Assembly (NCBI RefSeq): GCF_029087225.1
Contig: NZ_JARFJD010000016.1
Location: 1-64,000, forward strand
Direction of reading: 5' to 3'
Length of the DNA stretch: 64,000 bases
From: Limnobacter olei
GTDB taxonomy: Bacteria; Pseudomonadota; Gammaproteobacteria; Burkholderiales; Burkholderiaceae_B
Positions 9,140 to 18,911 of this stretch are shown piece by piece. The notes beneath the pieces are model-generated. The model was given only the letters and a program-made list of their open reading frames with translations, searched no databases and was not told where the DNA came from. The position numbers and the translations under genes are program-made. Position 1 is the first letter of the stretch. Every line of letters starts with the position of its first letter.

Positions 9140-9151
9140 TCGAAGTTGTTT

Positions 9152-9454
9152 TTATACTTCGTAATCCATGCACTGGCGTGCCGTGCGCACTTCACCAATA
9201 AAACTTTTAATGGCTTCATGCGTGGGGTGCACCGCGTAGGCATCCAACGCTGCCTTGTTCTCGAAGGTTGAGTACAACACCACGTCGTACGTGCACTCCA
9301 GGCTGGTACCGCCCAAACCCACTTCAAAGTCCAGAATGCCGGGTACGATGTTGGCGCAAGCCATCAGCCTTTCCTTCACCAGCTCCATGTTTCGGGCCTT
9401 GGAGTTGCCAAGGGCTTCGTCTTTCAATTGCCAAAATACGATGTGCTTGATCAT
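9152..9454 (-). CDS. Dabb (dimeric alpha-beta barrel) family protein
   Basis: 100 residues beginning MIKHIVFWQLKDEA and ending near HEAIKSFIGEV, the pattern of the stress-responsive Dabb family. These small proteins form ferredoxin-like dimers; some are enzymes and many have unknown roles. It lies 29 bp downstream of an acyl-CoA ligase gene on the same strand and may be cotranscribed with it. Confidence 0.85.
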   Translation of the reverse strand: MIKHIVFWQLKDEALGNSKARNMELVKERLMACANIVPGILDFEVGLGGTSLECTYDVVLYSTFENKAALDAYAVHPTHEAIKSFIGEVRTARQCMDYEV

Positions 9455-9483
9455 TGAACTTCTCTAGGTTTAGGTGGGTAATC

Positions 9484-11121
9484 TTAGTTGGGTAACTTAT
9501 AGTCTTTGAATTGCTCACGCAGCTTCAACTTCTGGATTTTACCAGTCGCCGTGTGCGGCAGTTCATCTACAAACGCTACATCGTTGGGCAAGCAGTATTT
9601 GGCAACTTTGCCTTCATAGAAATCCAGCAACTCTTGCTTGCTTACCTCCACGCCCGGCTTACGCACAACCACCAGCAATGGCCGTTCATCCCATTTCGGG
9701 TGGTAAACGGAAATGACAGCCGCTTCATGCACCGCAGGGTGCGCCATGGCCACGTTTTCCAAATCAATCGAGCTAATCCATTCACCGCCAGACTTGATCA
9801 CATCTTTGCTGCGATCCGTAATCTGCATGAAGCCTTCTCGGTTGATCTTGGACACGTCGCCAGTGGCAAACCATTTCTTGCCATCCTTGTCTGTGGTAAA
9901 TGCCTTTGCACCTTCACCGCCAAAGTAACTGTCGATCACCCAGTGGCCGCGCACCAGCAAGTCGCCGAAAGCCTCGCCATCCCAAGGCAATTCTTCGCCA
10001 TCGTCGCTGACAATTTTCATGTCCACTCCGAAAATTGCAGTGCCCTGCTTTTGCATAATGTTCTGCTTTTCTTCCAGCGACAAATCCAGGTGCTGTGCTT
10101 TCAAACGGCATACGGTGCCTAGGGGCGAAAGTTCAGTCATGCCCCACGCATGAATGACCTCAACACCCAGGCTGTTCAGTGTTTTAATCATCGCAGCAGG
10201 CGCTGCAGATCCACCAATAACCGTGCGATTGAAGTAAGTAAATTTCAAACCATTTTGCTGCACATGGTTCAACAAGCCCAGCCAGACTGTGGGTACGCCA
10301 GCCGAGAAATTCACCTTCTCGCTTTCCAGCAATTCATAAATGGAAGCACCATCCAATGCCCCACCAGGCATCACCATTTTTGCACCAGTCATCAGCGCAA
10401 TGTAGGGAATGCCCCAAGCGTTAACATGGAACATAGGTACCACTGGCAAAATCGTATCGCGGCTGCTTAAGCCCAAGGCATCGGGTGTGCAGGCTGCCAT
10501 CGCATGCAATACAGTGGAACGGTGTGAGTACAAGGCACCCTTTGGGTTGCCGGTAGTACCGGAGGTGTAACACAGGCCCGAGGCCGCGTTTTCATCCAAT
10601 TGGGGCCACACATATTTCTCGGAGGCGTCTTTGATCAAGGCTTCGTAGTTCAAGCAGCCAGCCACTGCCGGCTCAGAAGGCATCACCGCTTCGTCACACA
10701 TTTGTACCCAGCGCTTTACCGTGGGGCATGCAGGGGCAATCGCTTTGATCAACGGCGCAAATGTGCTGTCAAAAAACACCATGGTGTCTTTCGCATGGTT
10801 GATGATGTAAACCAATTGCTCAGGGAACAGTCGGGGGTTCAAGGTGTGCACCACCGCACCCATGCCTGACACCGCATAGTAAATTTCAACATGGCGATAG
10901 CCGTTCCAAGCCAATGTAGCAATATTTTCGCCTTGTTGAACGCCAAGGTTCGTCAGGGTATTGGCCAGTTTCTTGGTGCGTTTGGCCACTTCCCCATAGG
11001 TAGTTCGATGAATATCGCCTTCTGTGCGGCGTGACACAACTTCAACATGTGGGTGGTGCCGCTCTGCGTGTTCCATCACCGATGAAATCAACAGGGGCAT
11101 GTTCATCATCAAACCTTGCAT
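9484..11121 (-). CDS. Medium/long-chain fatty acyl-CoA ligase (AlkK-like)
   Basis: 545 residues of the ANL adenylating superfamily. The AMP-binding core [18 protein letters not shown] is present, as are [12 protein letters not shown] (A5), [13 protein letters not shown] (A7/A8) and the catalytic lysine in [13 protein letters not shown] near the C-terminus. The N-terminus ([19 protein letters not shown]) matches AlkK-type enzymes, which activate fatty acids to their CoA thioesters. The start at 11121 has GGAGAGAG upstream. Chain-length preference cannot be read from sequence. Confidence 0.9.
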   Translation of the reverse strand: MQGLMMNMPLLISSVMEHAERHHPHVEVVSRRTEGDIHRTTYGEVAKRTKKLANTLTNLGVQQGENIATLAWNGYRHVEIYYAVSGMGAVVHTLNPRLFPEQLVYIINHAKDTMVFFDSTFAPLIKAIAPACPTVKRWVQMCDEAVMPSEPAVAGCLNYEALIKDASEKYVWPQLDENAASGLCYTSGTTGNPKGALYSHRSTVLHAMAACTPDALGLSSRDTILPVVPMFHVNAWGIPYIALMTGAKMVMPGGALDGASIYELLESEKVNFSAGVPTVWLGLLNHVQQNGLKFTYFNRTVIGGSAAPAAMIKTLNSLGVEVIHAWGMTELSPLGTVCRLKAQHLDLSLEEKQNIMQKQGTAIFGVDMKIVSDDGEELPWDGEAFGDLLVRGHWVIDSYFGGEGAKAFTTDKDGKKWFATGDVSKINREGFMQITDRSKDVIKSGGEWISSIDLENVAMAHPAVHEAAVISVYHPKWDERPLLVVVRKPGVEVSKQELLDFYEGKVAKYCLPNDVAFVDELPHTATGKIQKLKLREQFKDYKLPN

Positions 11122-11174
11122 TTGCGCTCTCTCCTCCAGCTATTACGTTTGTTCTTGGGCCTTACCCGACTACA

Positions 11175-12743
11175 ATGGTGGGGTTGTTTAACGAAACTAT
11201 ACTTCAGGACCGCCCTTTGTTTCATAATCACGATTCTATTTTGGTTCAAGAATACGCAAGTTTGGGTACGCCTTATCTTGCTGAGGTGCCCACCACACCC
11301 CTCCGTACAGAAGCTGGCCTGGTTCACCTCAACACCGCTTTGGCCACCGAAGTTGGCTTGAATGCTGAAGAATTGAGCAGCACACAGGGTATTGATGTTC
11401 TTTCTGGCAACACGCCATTTCCAGGTTACCAAAGTAAAGCCAGCGTATATTGCGGGCACCAGTTCGGGCAATTTGTGCCACAGCTTGGCGACGGCCGCGC
11501 CTTGCTGATCGCCGAGATTCGCAAAGGCAAACAATACCGTCAGCTACAACTCAAAGGCGCTGGCCCCACCCCCTACTCCCGCCATGCCGATGGCCGCGCG
11601 GTGTTGCGTTCGTCTATTCGGGAATATCTTGCCTCAGAGGCCATGCACGCGCTTGGCATACCCACCACCCGCGCACTCAGCCTGACGGCGAGTGCGGACC
11701 CTGTGTTTCGCGAAACCACGGAGACAGCCGCCATTGTGTGTCGTGTCAGCGAAAGCTTCATGCGCTTTGGCCATGTGGAATTTTTTTGCTATACCAACCA
11801 GCTCCAGGCTCTGCGAAACTTGCTGACCTGGCACATCGAGCAACATCATGCTGAAATCGACCTTGGTGATACCGAAGCCGGTTTTCATGCCGGTTTGCTT
11901 CAGTGGTTAAGTGTAGTAGTGGCACGCACAGCGCGCATGGTGGCCCAGTGGCAAGCCGTGGGTTTTTGCCATGGCGTGATGAACACCGACAACATGAGCC
12001 TTCTGGGTTTGACCATTGATTATGGCCCCTATGGTTTCATCGATGGTTTCGACATTGACCACATCTGCAACCATTCCGACCACCAGGGCCGCTACAGGTA
12101 TCGCAACCAGCCCAGAATCGCCCATTGGAACTTATATGCACTGGCTCAAGCATTAAGCCCACTGATCCCCGACAGCAAAGAAACGCTTCAAAACCTGTTG
12201 GACAGCTTTGCCGATGTATTTCATGCCGAACACAGCGCTTTATTTGCGCGCAAAATGGGCCTGCCCAACGAGCAAGGCGATGCGGTGGACAGCCTGATTG
12301 AGAACACACTGAAATTCATGCACGAACATTCACTCGATTTCACGCGGTTTTTCAGGTCAATTTCTGCACTGAACCCAAGTGCTACCGACGAGGAAAACTT
12401 CGCCAGTTGGCAGCAAAGCGCCTTTTTCCCGTTGGCTTTGGGCGATGAGGCACAGGTGAACAACGCAAAACTTTGGCTCAAACAATGGCGAGAGGCGTTA
12501 AACCCTCAAAACCTGGACATCCTGGCCTGGCAAAAAAAACTCGATCAGACCAACCCTGCCTTCGTGTTGCGCAACCACCTGCTTCAGAACGCCATTGAGT
12601 TGGCCAAACAAGGCCAGTTTGCTGAGGTGAACCGATTGTTCACCGCATTGTCTGACCCCTACAATGCGGCGCAACTTCCAAATGAGTACACGGCACAGCC
12701 ACCCGACTGGGCAAAATCATTGGTGCTGAGCTGTTCGTCATGA
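11175..12743 (+). CDS. selO: SelO/YdiU family protein adenylyltransferase
   Basis: A pseudokinase-fold enzyme that AMPylates proteins. From ATG 11175 it has 522 residues, slightly longer than usual (about 480-490). Family motifs include YCGHQFGQFVPQLGDGRA, LQLKGAGPTPYSR, CHGVMNTDNMS and IDYGPYGFIDGFD. The C-terminus ends SCSS, the position where eukaryotic SelO has selenocysteine. The frame extends upstream to 11031, overlapping the divergent ligase gene, but that part lacks similarity. A TACAAT at 11171-11176 could be a promoter -10, in which case translation starts further in, for instance at the TTG in CCTTTGTTT near 11217 (AGGA upstream). Confidence 0.92.
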   Translation: MVGLFNETILQDRPLFHNHDSILVQEYASLGTPYLAEVPTTPLRTEAGLVHLNTALATEVGLNAEELSSTQGIDVLSGNTPFPGYQSKASVYCGHQFGQFVPQLGDGRALLIAEIRKGKQYRQLQLKGAGPTPYSRHADGRAVLRSSIREYLASEAMHALGIPTTRALSLTASADPVFRETTETAAIVCRVSESFMRFGHVEFFCYTNQLQALRNLLTWHIEQHHAEIDLGDTEAGFHAGLLQWLSVVVARTARMVAQWQAVGFCHGVMNTDNMSLLGLTIDYGPYGFIDGFDIDHICNHSDHQGRYRYRNQPRIAHWNLYALAQALSPLIPDSKETLQNLLDSFADVFHAEHSALFARKMGLPNEQGDAVDSLIENTLKFMHEHSLDFTRFFRSISALNPSATDEENFASWQQSAFFPLALGDEAQVNNAKLWLKQWREALNPQNLDILAWQKKLDQTNPAFVLRNHLLQNAIELAKQGQFAEVNRLFTALSDPYNAAQLPNEYTAQPPDWAKSLVLSCSS

Positions 12744-12760
12744 ATTACGGAGACTAGATC

Positions 12761-13174
12761 ATGGTTGAAAAAGTTGTTAAAACAGAGGCCCAGTGGCGCG
12801 AAGAACTCACGCCCACCAGCTTTGAAGTCACCCGCAAGAAAGGCACCGAGCGTGCTTTTACCGGGCAGTATTGGGATCACCACGAGCCCGGCATTTACCG
12901 TTGCATTTGCTGCGGAACCGCTTTGTTCGCATCCGACACCAAGTTCGATTCCGGCTGCGGCTGGCCCAGCTACTTTGCACCATTGAACCCTGACAATGTT
13001 GAAGAACACGTAGACCGCAGCTACGGCATGATTCGAACCGAAGTGACCTGTAAGATATGCGATTCGCATTTGGGGCATGTGTTCGAGGATGGACCAGCCC
13101 CAACGGGCCTGCGCTACTGTATCAACTCGGTCAGTTTGGCGTTCGAGCCCTTTGCCTCTGACTCATCGGCGTAA
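12761..13174 (+). CDS. msrB: Peptide-methionine (R)-S-oxide reductase
   Basis: 137 residues, standard length. Repairs R-methionine sulfoxide in proteins. Two zinc-binding CxxC pairs are seen (CICC and CKIC), with the core motifs [19 protein letters not shown] and the catalytic cysteine in [14 protein letters not shown] lies upstream of the ATG. It follows selO by 17 bp on the same strand, so both may respond to oxidative stress; that link is inference. Confidence 0.95.
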   Translation: MVEKVVKTEAQWREELTPTSFEVTRKKGTERAFTGQYWDHHEPGIYRCICCGTALFASDTKFDSGCGWPSYFAPLNPDNVEEHVDRSYGMIRTEVTCKICDSHLGHVFEDGPAPTGLRYCINSVSLAFEPFASDSSA

Positions 13175-13205
13175 AGCACCGGCATAACCAAACTACAATT
13201 ACTAC

Positions 13206-13841
13206 ATGAAACTGTTACTCGATTTTCTTCCGATTGTTCTGTTCTTTGTCAGCTTCAAATGGGCTGGCAGCAACCCTGAACAGGCGCAATCCATGCTTGA
13301 ACCCATATTGGGCAGCATTTCCAATGCGGAAGTGCAAACTGCGCAATTGCCAATTTTGCTGGCCACGGTAGTCGCCATTTTGGCCACAGTGCTGCAAATT
13401 GTTTACCAAAAAGCAACCGGTAAAAAAGTGGAAAACATGCAATGGATCGGCCTGATCCTGATTGCTGTGTTTGGTGGCGCCACACTGGTTTTGCAGAACG
13501 AAACCTTCATCAAATGGAAGCCAACTGTGCTCTACCTCGCAATGGCAGCAGGCTTCCTGATCGCCTACGCCTTCAAGCGCAATCCTATTGAATTGATGAT
13601 GAAAGGCCAGGTTGACCTTCCCGCCCCGGTTTGGGTCAATTTATTGTGGGCTTGGGTAGGCTTTTTTGTGGTGATGGCCGTTTTGAATATCGTGGTTGCC
13701 TACTCGTTCTCAACCGATGTGTGGGTAGACTTCAAATTGTTCGGCTCCTTGGGGGCCACTCTGATCTTCGTGTTTGGACAAGGTTTTTACATGTCCAAAC
13801 ACATGAAGCAAACAAATGAACAAAGCAGCGAGGCCAAGTAA
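13206..13841 (+). CDS. yciB: Inner-membrane septation protein YciB (IspZ/IspA)
   Basis: 211 residues with five or six hydrophobic segments, beginning MKLLLDFLPIVLFFVSFKWAG as is typical of the YciB/septation protein A family. It is an inner-membrane protein linked to cell-envelope synthesis and division. A TACAAT lies at about 13194-13199, a possible -10. bolA starts 4 bp after its stop. Confidence 0.92.
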   Translation: MKLLLDFLPIVLFFVSFKWAGSNPEQAQSMLEPILGSISNAEVQTAQLPILLATVVAILATVLQIVYQKATGKKVENMQWIGLILIAVFGGATLVLQNETFIKWKPTVLYLAMAAGFLIAYAFKRNPIELMMKGQVDLPAPVWVNLLWAWVGFFVVMAVLNIVVAYSFSTDVWVDFKLFGSLGATLIFVFGQGFYMSKHMKQTNEQSSEAK

Positions 13842-13844
13842 AAC

Positions 13845-14123
13845 ATGGTCACCAGTGAAGACATCAAACAGCGTCTTGAAACCGCACTCAATGCCAAAGT
13901 CGAAGTGGTTGATGAATCACATTTGCATGCAGGCCATGAAGGTGCAAAGTCTGGCGGGCGGCACTACCGGGTCAAACTGAAGTCTGCACGCTTCAATGGG
14001 CTAAGAACATTAGCGCGCCATCGTCTCGTGTATGATGCTTTGGCAGAATGGATGAAAAAAGAAATCCATGCTTTGGCTATAGATTCCACTGAGGACTCCA
14101 CCGAAGGCTCCACAGGGAACTGA
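13845..14123 (+). CDS. BolA family protein
   Basis: 92 residues. The BolA fold core is recognised by DESHLHAGHEG, FNGLRTLARHRLVYDAL. BolA proteins pair with monothiol glutaredoxins and bind or sense Fe-S clusters; some also bind DNA. The last 12 residues are a small S-T-E-rich triplet repeat (STED, STEG, STGN) encoded by near-repeats, not part of the core fold. It sits between yciB and the PpiC gene, probably cotranscribed with yciB. Confidence 0.9.
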   Translation: MVTSEDIKQRLETALNAKVEVVDESHLHAGHEGAKSGGRHYRVKLKSARFNGLRTLARHRLVYDALAEWMKKEIHALAIDSTEDSTEGSTGN

Positions 14124-14194
14124 ACAGAAGACGCGCACCGGGATTCGAGCCAAGCCCATTGTTTTAACTCTCTGAGACACAAGGTTATTTTGTT

Positions 14195-14977
14195 ATGTTG
14201 AAAACCACCCTAAAAGCAACTTGCCTGGCCGCCGTATTGGTTCTGGGCAACCCCGTTTACGCCCAAAATGCCGCCGTGGTCAATGGTCAGTCCATCCCCA
14301 GCGCTTTGGTTGATTTCATCATGGCCGAGCAGGAAAAGCGCGGCCAGGCAGCCTCACCGGAAATGCGCGCTACCATTCGTCAAGAACTGATTAATCAGGA
14401 AGTGATGAAGCAGGAAGCCGTTAAAAAAGGTTTGGGAAGCAGCCCTGAAGTGAAGTACCAGGTGCAAATGATGAATCAGGCCATTTTGGCCAATGCCCTG
14501 CGTGAAGACTTTTACAAAAACACCAAGCTGACCGACAAGGAAGTTGAGACAGCTTACGCAGAAATCGCCAAAATGATGGGTGGCAGCGAATTCCGAGCCA
14601 GCCACATTCTGGTTGAGCAGGAGGCTGAGGCCAAAGCCATTATCGATCAGTTGGGCAAAGGCGGAAAGTTTGCAGACATCGCAAAAGCCAAGTCTAAAGA
14701 TCCTGGCTCAGCGCCTAATGGTGGTGACCTGGACTGGGCCAACCCCAACAGCTTTGTACCCGAATTTTCTCAAGCCATGGTAAGCCTGAAGAAAGGCGAA
14801 TACACCAAGACTCCCGTGAAAAGCCAGTTTGGTTACCACGTTATTCTGTTGGCGGACACCCGCCAGGCCACACCACCCAAGCTTGAAGAAATTCGCCCAC
14901 AACTTGAACAGAAAATGATCAATGACAAGTGGGAAGAATATCAAGGCAAGCTGTTGTCCGGGGCAAAAGTAAAATAA
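14195..14977 (+). CDS. Periplasmic PpiC-type peptidyl-prolyl cis-trans isomerase
   Basis: 260 residues with a cleavable signal peptide (ends near VYAQ, residue 24), a helical SurA-N-like region, and a parvulin rotamase domain at about 130-225 (EFRASHILVEQEAEA, GGDLDWA, PVKSQFGYHVILL). It probably assists folding of exported proteins. A bidirectional terminator follows directly. The gene could be named differently (PrsA-like or Cbf2-like); the exact subgroup is unclear. Confidence 0.9.
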   Translation: MLKTTLKATCLAAVLVLGNPVYAQNAAVVNGQSIPSALVDFIMAEQEKRGQAASPEMRATIRQELINQEVMKQEAVKKGLGSSPEVKYQVQMMNQAILANALREDFYKNTKLTDKEVETAYAEIAKMMGGSEFRASHILVEQEAEAKAIIDQLGKGGKFADIAKAKSKDPGSAPNGGDLDWANPNSFVPEFSQAMVSLKKGEYTKTPVKSQFGYHVILLADTRQATPPKLEEIRPQLEQKMINDKWEEYQGKLLSGAKVK

Positions 14978-14988
14978 GCAATAAATCC

Positions 14989-15026
14989 AAAAAAAAGCCG
15001 CCAGTTAATTTGCTGGCGGCTTTTTT
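14989..15026. terminator. Bidirectional rho-independent terminator
   Basis: An A-run (14989-14996), stem GCCGCCAG (14997-15004), loop TTAATTTG, stem CTGGCGGC (15013-15020), then six T. It can end transcription of the PpiC gene (plus) and of nagZ (minus). Confidence 0.93.
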
Positions 15027-15073
15027 ATTTTTACCGAATTCATTCGTGCATCAGCAGTTCAATCTGAAGTTAT

Positions 15074-16096
15074 TCATGCATTGGTAATCCTGTCGATGGC
15101 CGCCTGATACATATAACTTTGACGCAGGCTTTCCCAATTCAGCGATTGCCCTGACAGCAAGCGACTCAATCGACGATTTCGCACTTCCATGTGTTCATGA
15201 ACTTCAGGCACCGGGTTGTTGACCAAAGTGTCAATGTCGTCAAAGTTGTTGCAAGCAAGTACTGCATCGCAACCCGCCTGCAAAGCGGCGCTGGCTCGGG
15301 CACGAATATCCCCTACACCGTGTGCACCCACCATGTCCAGGTCGTCGCTGATCACTGCACCGTCAAAACTGAATTTCACCCTCAATACCTCTTGAATCCA
15401 GAAGCTGGAGAAACAAGCCGGCATTGGATCCACCTCGGAATACACCACATGTGCTGGCATGATGCTGGCCATATTCAAGGTCGAATTCAATTGGTACGGC
15501 AGCGCATCCACCTTCAAAATTTCATTCAATGAGCGATTGTCGTGAGGCAGAGCCAAGTGGCTGTCTAAGCTCACCCAACCATGCCCTGGAAAGTGTTTTC
15601 CGCAGGCTTGCATGCCTGCAAGGGCCATGCCATTCATCAAGGCCGAGGACAGGCGGGAGACCATTCGGGCGTCCTTGCCAAACGAGCGATCACCGATAAT
15701 TTCACTATTGCCCCAATCCAGGTCCAGTACTGGCGCAAAACTCATGTCTATGCCACAGGCGCGCAATTCGGCAGCCATGACAAAGCCGGCCTCACGGGCC
15801 AAAAGCACTGCGTCGTCAAAATCAGTTTCGGCGCGTTGTCCAATTTGGCGCATCGAGGGAATTGCGGTAAAACCATCCCGAAAACGCTGCACGCGACCAC
15901 CTTCATGATCCACAAAAACAGGCTTGTTCAAACCCCCATTTAAACGGATAGACTCCACCAAATCAATCAGTTGCGCCTTACTTTCAAAGTTTCGTGTGAA
16001 AAGAATAAGTCCGCCAACGGCCGGGTTTTGAATACGTGCAATGTCCTCCTTGGACAAAGTCAAACCCGTCAAACCAATGATGAATGGACCTAACAT
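15074..16096 (-). CDS. nagZ: Beta-N-acetylhexosaminidase NagZ
   Basis: 340 residues, glycoside hydrolase family 3. It removes GlcNAc from anhydro-muropeptides during peptidoglycan recycling in the cytoplasm. The family signature KHFPGHGWVSLDSH contains the His/Asp pair of the catalytic loop, and the nucleophile lies in VISDDLDM. It is the last gene of the long minus-strand run that includes acpS, pdxJ and recO, a common betaproteobacterial order. Confidence 0.94.
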   Translation of the reverse strand: MLGPFIIGLTGLTLSKEDIARIQNPAVGGLILFTRNFESKAQLIDLVESIRLNGGLNKPVFVDHEGGRVQRFRDGFTAIPSMRQIGQRAETDFDDAVLLAREAGFVMAAELRACGIDMSFAPVLDLDWGNSEIIGDRSFGKDARMVSRLSSALMNGMALAGMQACGKHFPGHGWVSLDSHLALPHDNRSLNEILKVDALPYQLNSTLNMASIMPAHVVYSEVDPMPACFSSFWIQEVLRVKFSFDGAVISDDLDMVGAHGVGDIRARASAALQAGCDAVLACNNFDDIDTLVNNPVPEVHEHMEVRNRRLSRLLSGQSLNWESLRQSYMYQAAIDRITNA

Positions 16097-16120
16097 ATTG
16101 AATGAATTCCTTAATGTAAT

Positions 16121-16525
16121 TTATTGTTTTGAATACAAAATAACCGTTGACATCACGTAATTCTGTTCATCACTGATGGAAATTTTTGCCTGAGCCCTGC
16201 GGGACTGTAACCAATTCTCGAGGCGTTCGGAATAGACCAAAACGGGTGCCCCGGAATCGCTGTTCAACACCGACAAATCCTGAAACGAAAATTGGGCACC
16301 CACTCCTGTGCCCATGGCCTTTGAAAAGGCTTCCTTGGCGCAATAGCGTGTTGCAACAAACAGTGTGCCCCGAATGGCCGATTTGTCAGACCGGCGCTCG
16401 TATTCATCAATCTCGGCGGGTGTCAGCACGCGCTTGATAAAAACATCCCTGCCCTTGCGCAGCAAACCCTCGAGACGACTCACCTCGAGAATGTCACAAC
16501 CCAAACCTAAGATGTCGTCTATCAT
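16121..16525 (-). CDS. acpS: Holo-[acyl-carrier-protein] synthase
   Basis: 134 residues. Transfers 4'-phosphopantetheine to ACP (the acpP gene is at 27921-28160). The N-terminal GLGCDILEVSRLE has the metal-binding aspartate and RYCAKEAFSKAMG the second metal/CoA motif. It lies 24 bp downstream of pdxJ and 24 bp upstream of nagZ. Confidence 0.94.
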   Translation of the reverse strand: MIDDILGLGCDILEVSRLEGLLRKGRDVFIKRVLTPAEIDEYERRSDKSAIRGTLFVATRYCAKEAFSKAMGTGVGAQFSFQDLSVLNSDSGAPVLVYSERLENWLQSRRAQAKISISDEQNYVMSTVILYSKQ

Positions 16526-16549
16526 TGGGCAATTAAACCTATATTTAGC

Positions 16550-17290
16550 CTATCGTGGCCGAATTGATTCCAACTTCGCTGAAATCATCAACTCTTTCAT
16601 TTTCTTGATAGCGCCTTCCCAACCCATGAACACCGCATTGGCTACAATGCTGTGCCCAATATTCAACTCTGAAATGGTTTCAATCGCGGCCACAGGCTGC
16701 ACATTGTCGTAGTTCAAGCCGTGCCCGGCGTTTACCCTCAACCCTTCGGCCACACCGAAATTGGCCGACTTCCGAATTCTGGACAGCTCGAGCTCAACCG
16801 CAGATCCCAGCGCGTGGGCATAACGCCCGGTGTGCAACTCAATCGCGTCTGCGCCGCATTTCAAAGCAGCCTCGATTTGATCCAAGTCTGGATCAATGAA
16901 CAGCGAAATTCGCATTCCCTGGTCTTTTAAGCGTGCCACAGCAGGTGCGATCAGGTGAAAACCACCAATCACATCCAGGCCGCCTTCCGTGGTTACCTCT
17001 TCCCGGCGTTCCGGCACAAAACACACATCCTGAGGCTTTACGTCCTCCACCAGGCGAATCATTTCCTCAACCACCGCACATTCAAAGTTCATGCGTGTAC
17101 TGATCAAAGGTCGAATTCGGCGCACATCGTCATCCTGCATGTGGCGCCTGTCCTCGCGAACATGCACGGTGATGGCGTCTGCCCCATACTCTTCCGCCAG
17201 CAAAGCGGCCCTCAATGGATCGGGCTCGTGCCCTCTGCGGGCCTGGCGGATCGTGGCCACGTGATCAATGTTTACACCGAGTTCAATCAT
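16550..17290 (-). CDS. pdxJ: Pyridoxine 5'-phosphate synthase
   Basis: 246 residues. Condenses 1-deoxyxylulose 5-phosphate with 3-amino-2-oxopropyl phosphate in the DXP-dependent vitamin B6 pathway. It begins [17 protein letters not shown] after the initiator region and contains [17 protein letters not shown] and [13 protein letters not shown], all typical of PdxJ. It overlaps recO by 4 nt and precedes acpS, the standard pairing. Confidence 0.96.
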   Translation of the reverse strand: MIELGVNIDHVATIRQARRGHEPDPLRAALLAEEYGADAITVHVREDRRHMQDDDVRRIRPLISTRMNFECAVVEEMIRLVEDVKPQDVCFVPERREEVTTEGGLDVIGGFHLIAPAVARLKDQGMRISLFIDPDLDQIEAALKCGADAIELHTGRYAHALGSAVELELSRIRKSANFGVAEGLRVNAGHGLNYDNVQPVAAIETISELNIGHSIVANAVFMGWEGAIKKMKELMISAKLESIRPR

Positions 17291-18021
17291 GCTCTTAACA
17301 AATGCTCCATCCAGACTCTAGACATCAAACCATTCGGCGCAATGTGCGTCATCAACAGTTTGCGGGTAATTGGTTTCAAGGCACTTGCAGCAGACTTTGA
17401 CCAAATGCCATTGTGAATTTCAGCAATCCACAAACCCTGGACTAGCTGTTCAACGCTGCTGTTCGTCGAATTGTTTACAGTTCCCCCGTCTGAGGGAGCC
17501 CAGCCTTCCTGCTCTTGCCACACGTAGTGACGATCGGGATCAATTGCAACACCGGCCCTGTCTTGTTGCCAATCAAAGCCGTAGCCCAGGGACTGAAGCA
17601 AACCCACCTCAAACTGACGAATACACACATTCATGTCATCGCCCCCAGCCAAACCCAGCAAGGTATTCTGATACAACTCAAACAGATCAGGGTGCGTGTC
17701 CTCACGGCTTAAACCGCGCATCAGCAGCTCATTCAGATAGTACGCTGCAAACAATGCTTTGCCATCTGGCGACATCAAACCGCCCAGCCACTCGGCTTGC
17801 ATCAGGGTTTTTACTTCCGACTTGCCAGTAAAGCGCACTGAAAGCGGCTGAAAGCTGACCAACACTGCCCGCAAACCTGAATGCGGTCTTTTTGCACCCT
17901 TCGCTACCACTGGCAGGCGCCCGTGTTCCTTGCAAAACAGCTCAACAATCAAACTGGTTTCCTTGTACGGCACACTGTGCAGTACATAGGCAAAATCAGT
18001 GTTAGACCGAGTGTTATTCAT
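17287..18021 (-). CDS. recO: DNA repair protein RecO
   Basis: 244 residues. Loads RecA onto SSB-coated DNA with RecR. The N-terminal OB-fold segment ([19 protein letters not shown]) and the helical C-terminal domain are recognisable; this RecO lacks an obvious zinc-finger cysteine set, as in many proteobacteria. The start overlaps the end of era by 8 nt. Confidence 0.92.
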   Translation of the reverse strand: MNNTRSNTDFAYVLHSVPYKETSLIVELFCKEHGRLPVVAKGAKRPHSGLRAVLVSFQPLSVRFTGKSEVKTLMQAEWLGGLMSPDGKALFAAYYLNELLMRGLSREDTHPDLFELYQNTLLGLAGGDDMNVCIRQFEVGLLQSLGYGFDWQQDRAGVAIDPDRHYVWQEQEGWAPSDGGTVNNSTNSSVEQLVQGLWIAEIHNGIWSKSAASALKPITRKLLMTHIAPNGLMSRVWMEHLLRA

Positions 18022-18910
18022 ACCCCAGGCTTTGAAGCAGGGTCGCGTTGTCAGCCCATCCGCTGCGCACCTTCACCCAAGTTTCAAGATGCACGCTGCC
18101 ACCAAACAAACGCTCCATGTCCTGGCGTGCTTCCGAACCGATTCGTTTCAGTTTCTCGCCACCCTTGCCAATAATCATGGCCTTGTGGGAAGAGCGATCC
18201 ACCAGGATCGAGGCATAAATAACCCTGCGACCTTCTTCAATCTCGAATTTATCGATCACCACTGTGCAGGTATAAGGCAACTCATCGCCCACCAAGCGAA
18301 ACAGCTTCTCCCGAATACGCTCTGCGGCAAGAAATTTTTCAGGACGGTCCGTCAGGGTGTCTTCGTCGTAAAAGAAAGGTTGCTCGGGCAACAGGGCTGA
18401 CACTGCTTCTTTTAGCGCATCCAGATTTTTAATGGCCTGCGCACTCAACGGCACAATTGCATCAAAATTACGTTGCCCACTTACCTTTTGAAGAAAAGGC
18501 AACATCTCGGCTTTCTTTTCCAGCAAATCCACCTTGTTCACCACCGCCACCAGCGGCACACCCTTCGGGCACAACTCCAGCACCTTCATGTCGGCCGGGG
18601 TCAACTTGCCTTGCTCTATCACCCACAAAATTACATTCACGTCAGCCAACGCAGTAAGCACGGCGCGGTTCATGGTTTTATTCAGGGCATTTGAATGCTT
18701 GGTTTGAAAGCCGGGTGTGTCCACAAAAATAAACTGGGTGGGCACGTCTTTGATGGTCTCGGTCATTACACCGAGCACCCGGTGACGCGTGGTTTGTGGC
18801 TTGCTGGAGGTGATCGACAAATGCTCGCCGATCATTCCATTCATAAGGGTAGACTTGCCCACATTGGGGCGCCCCACCACGGCAATCACGCCGCATTTTG
18901 ATTCGGCCAT
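18014..18910 (-). CDS. era: GTPase Era
   Basis: 298 residues from ATG 18910, which has AGGAGG 7 nt upstream; a longer frame reaching 19090 is overlapped by rnc and unlike the family. GTPase motifs are GRPNVGKSTL (G1), the DTPGFQ (G3) and NKVDLL (G4), and a C-terminal KH domain is marked by IIGKGGEKLKRIG. Era binds 16S rRNA 3' end and is needed for 30S assembly. The rnc-era-recO order is classical. Confidence 0.96.
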   Translation of the reverse strand: MAESKCGVIAVVGRPNVGKSTLMNGMIGEHLSITSSKPQTTRHRVLGVMTETIKDVPTQFIFVDTPGFQTKHSNALNKTMNRAVLTALADVNVILWVIEQGKLTPADMKVLELCPKGVPLVAVVNKVDLLEKKAEMLPFLQKVSGQRNFDAIVPLSAQAIKNLDALKEAVSALLPEQPFFYDEDTLTDRPEKFLAAERIREKLFRLVGDELPYTCTVVIDKFEIEEGRRVIYASILVDRSSHKAMIIGKGGEKLKRIGSEARQDMERLFGGSVHLETWVKVRSGWADNATLLQSLGYE

Positions 18911-18911
18911 G

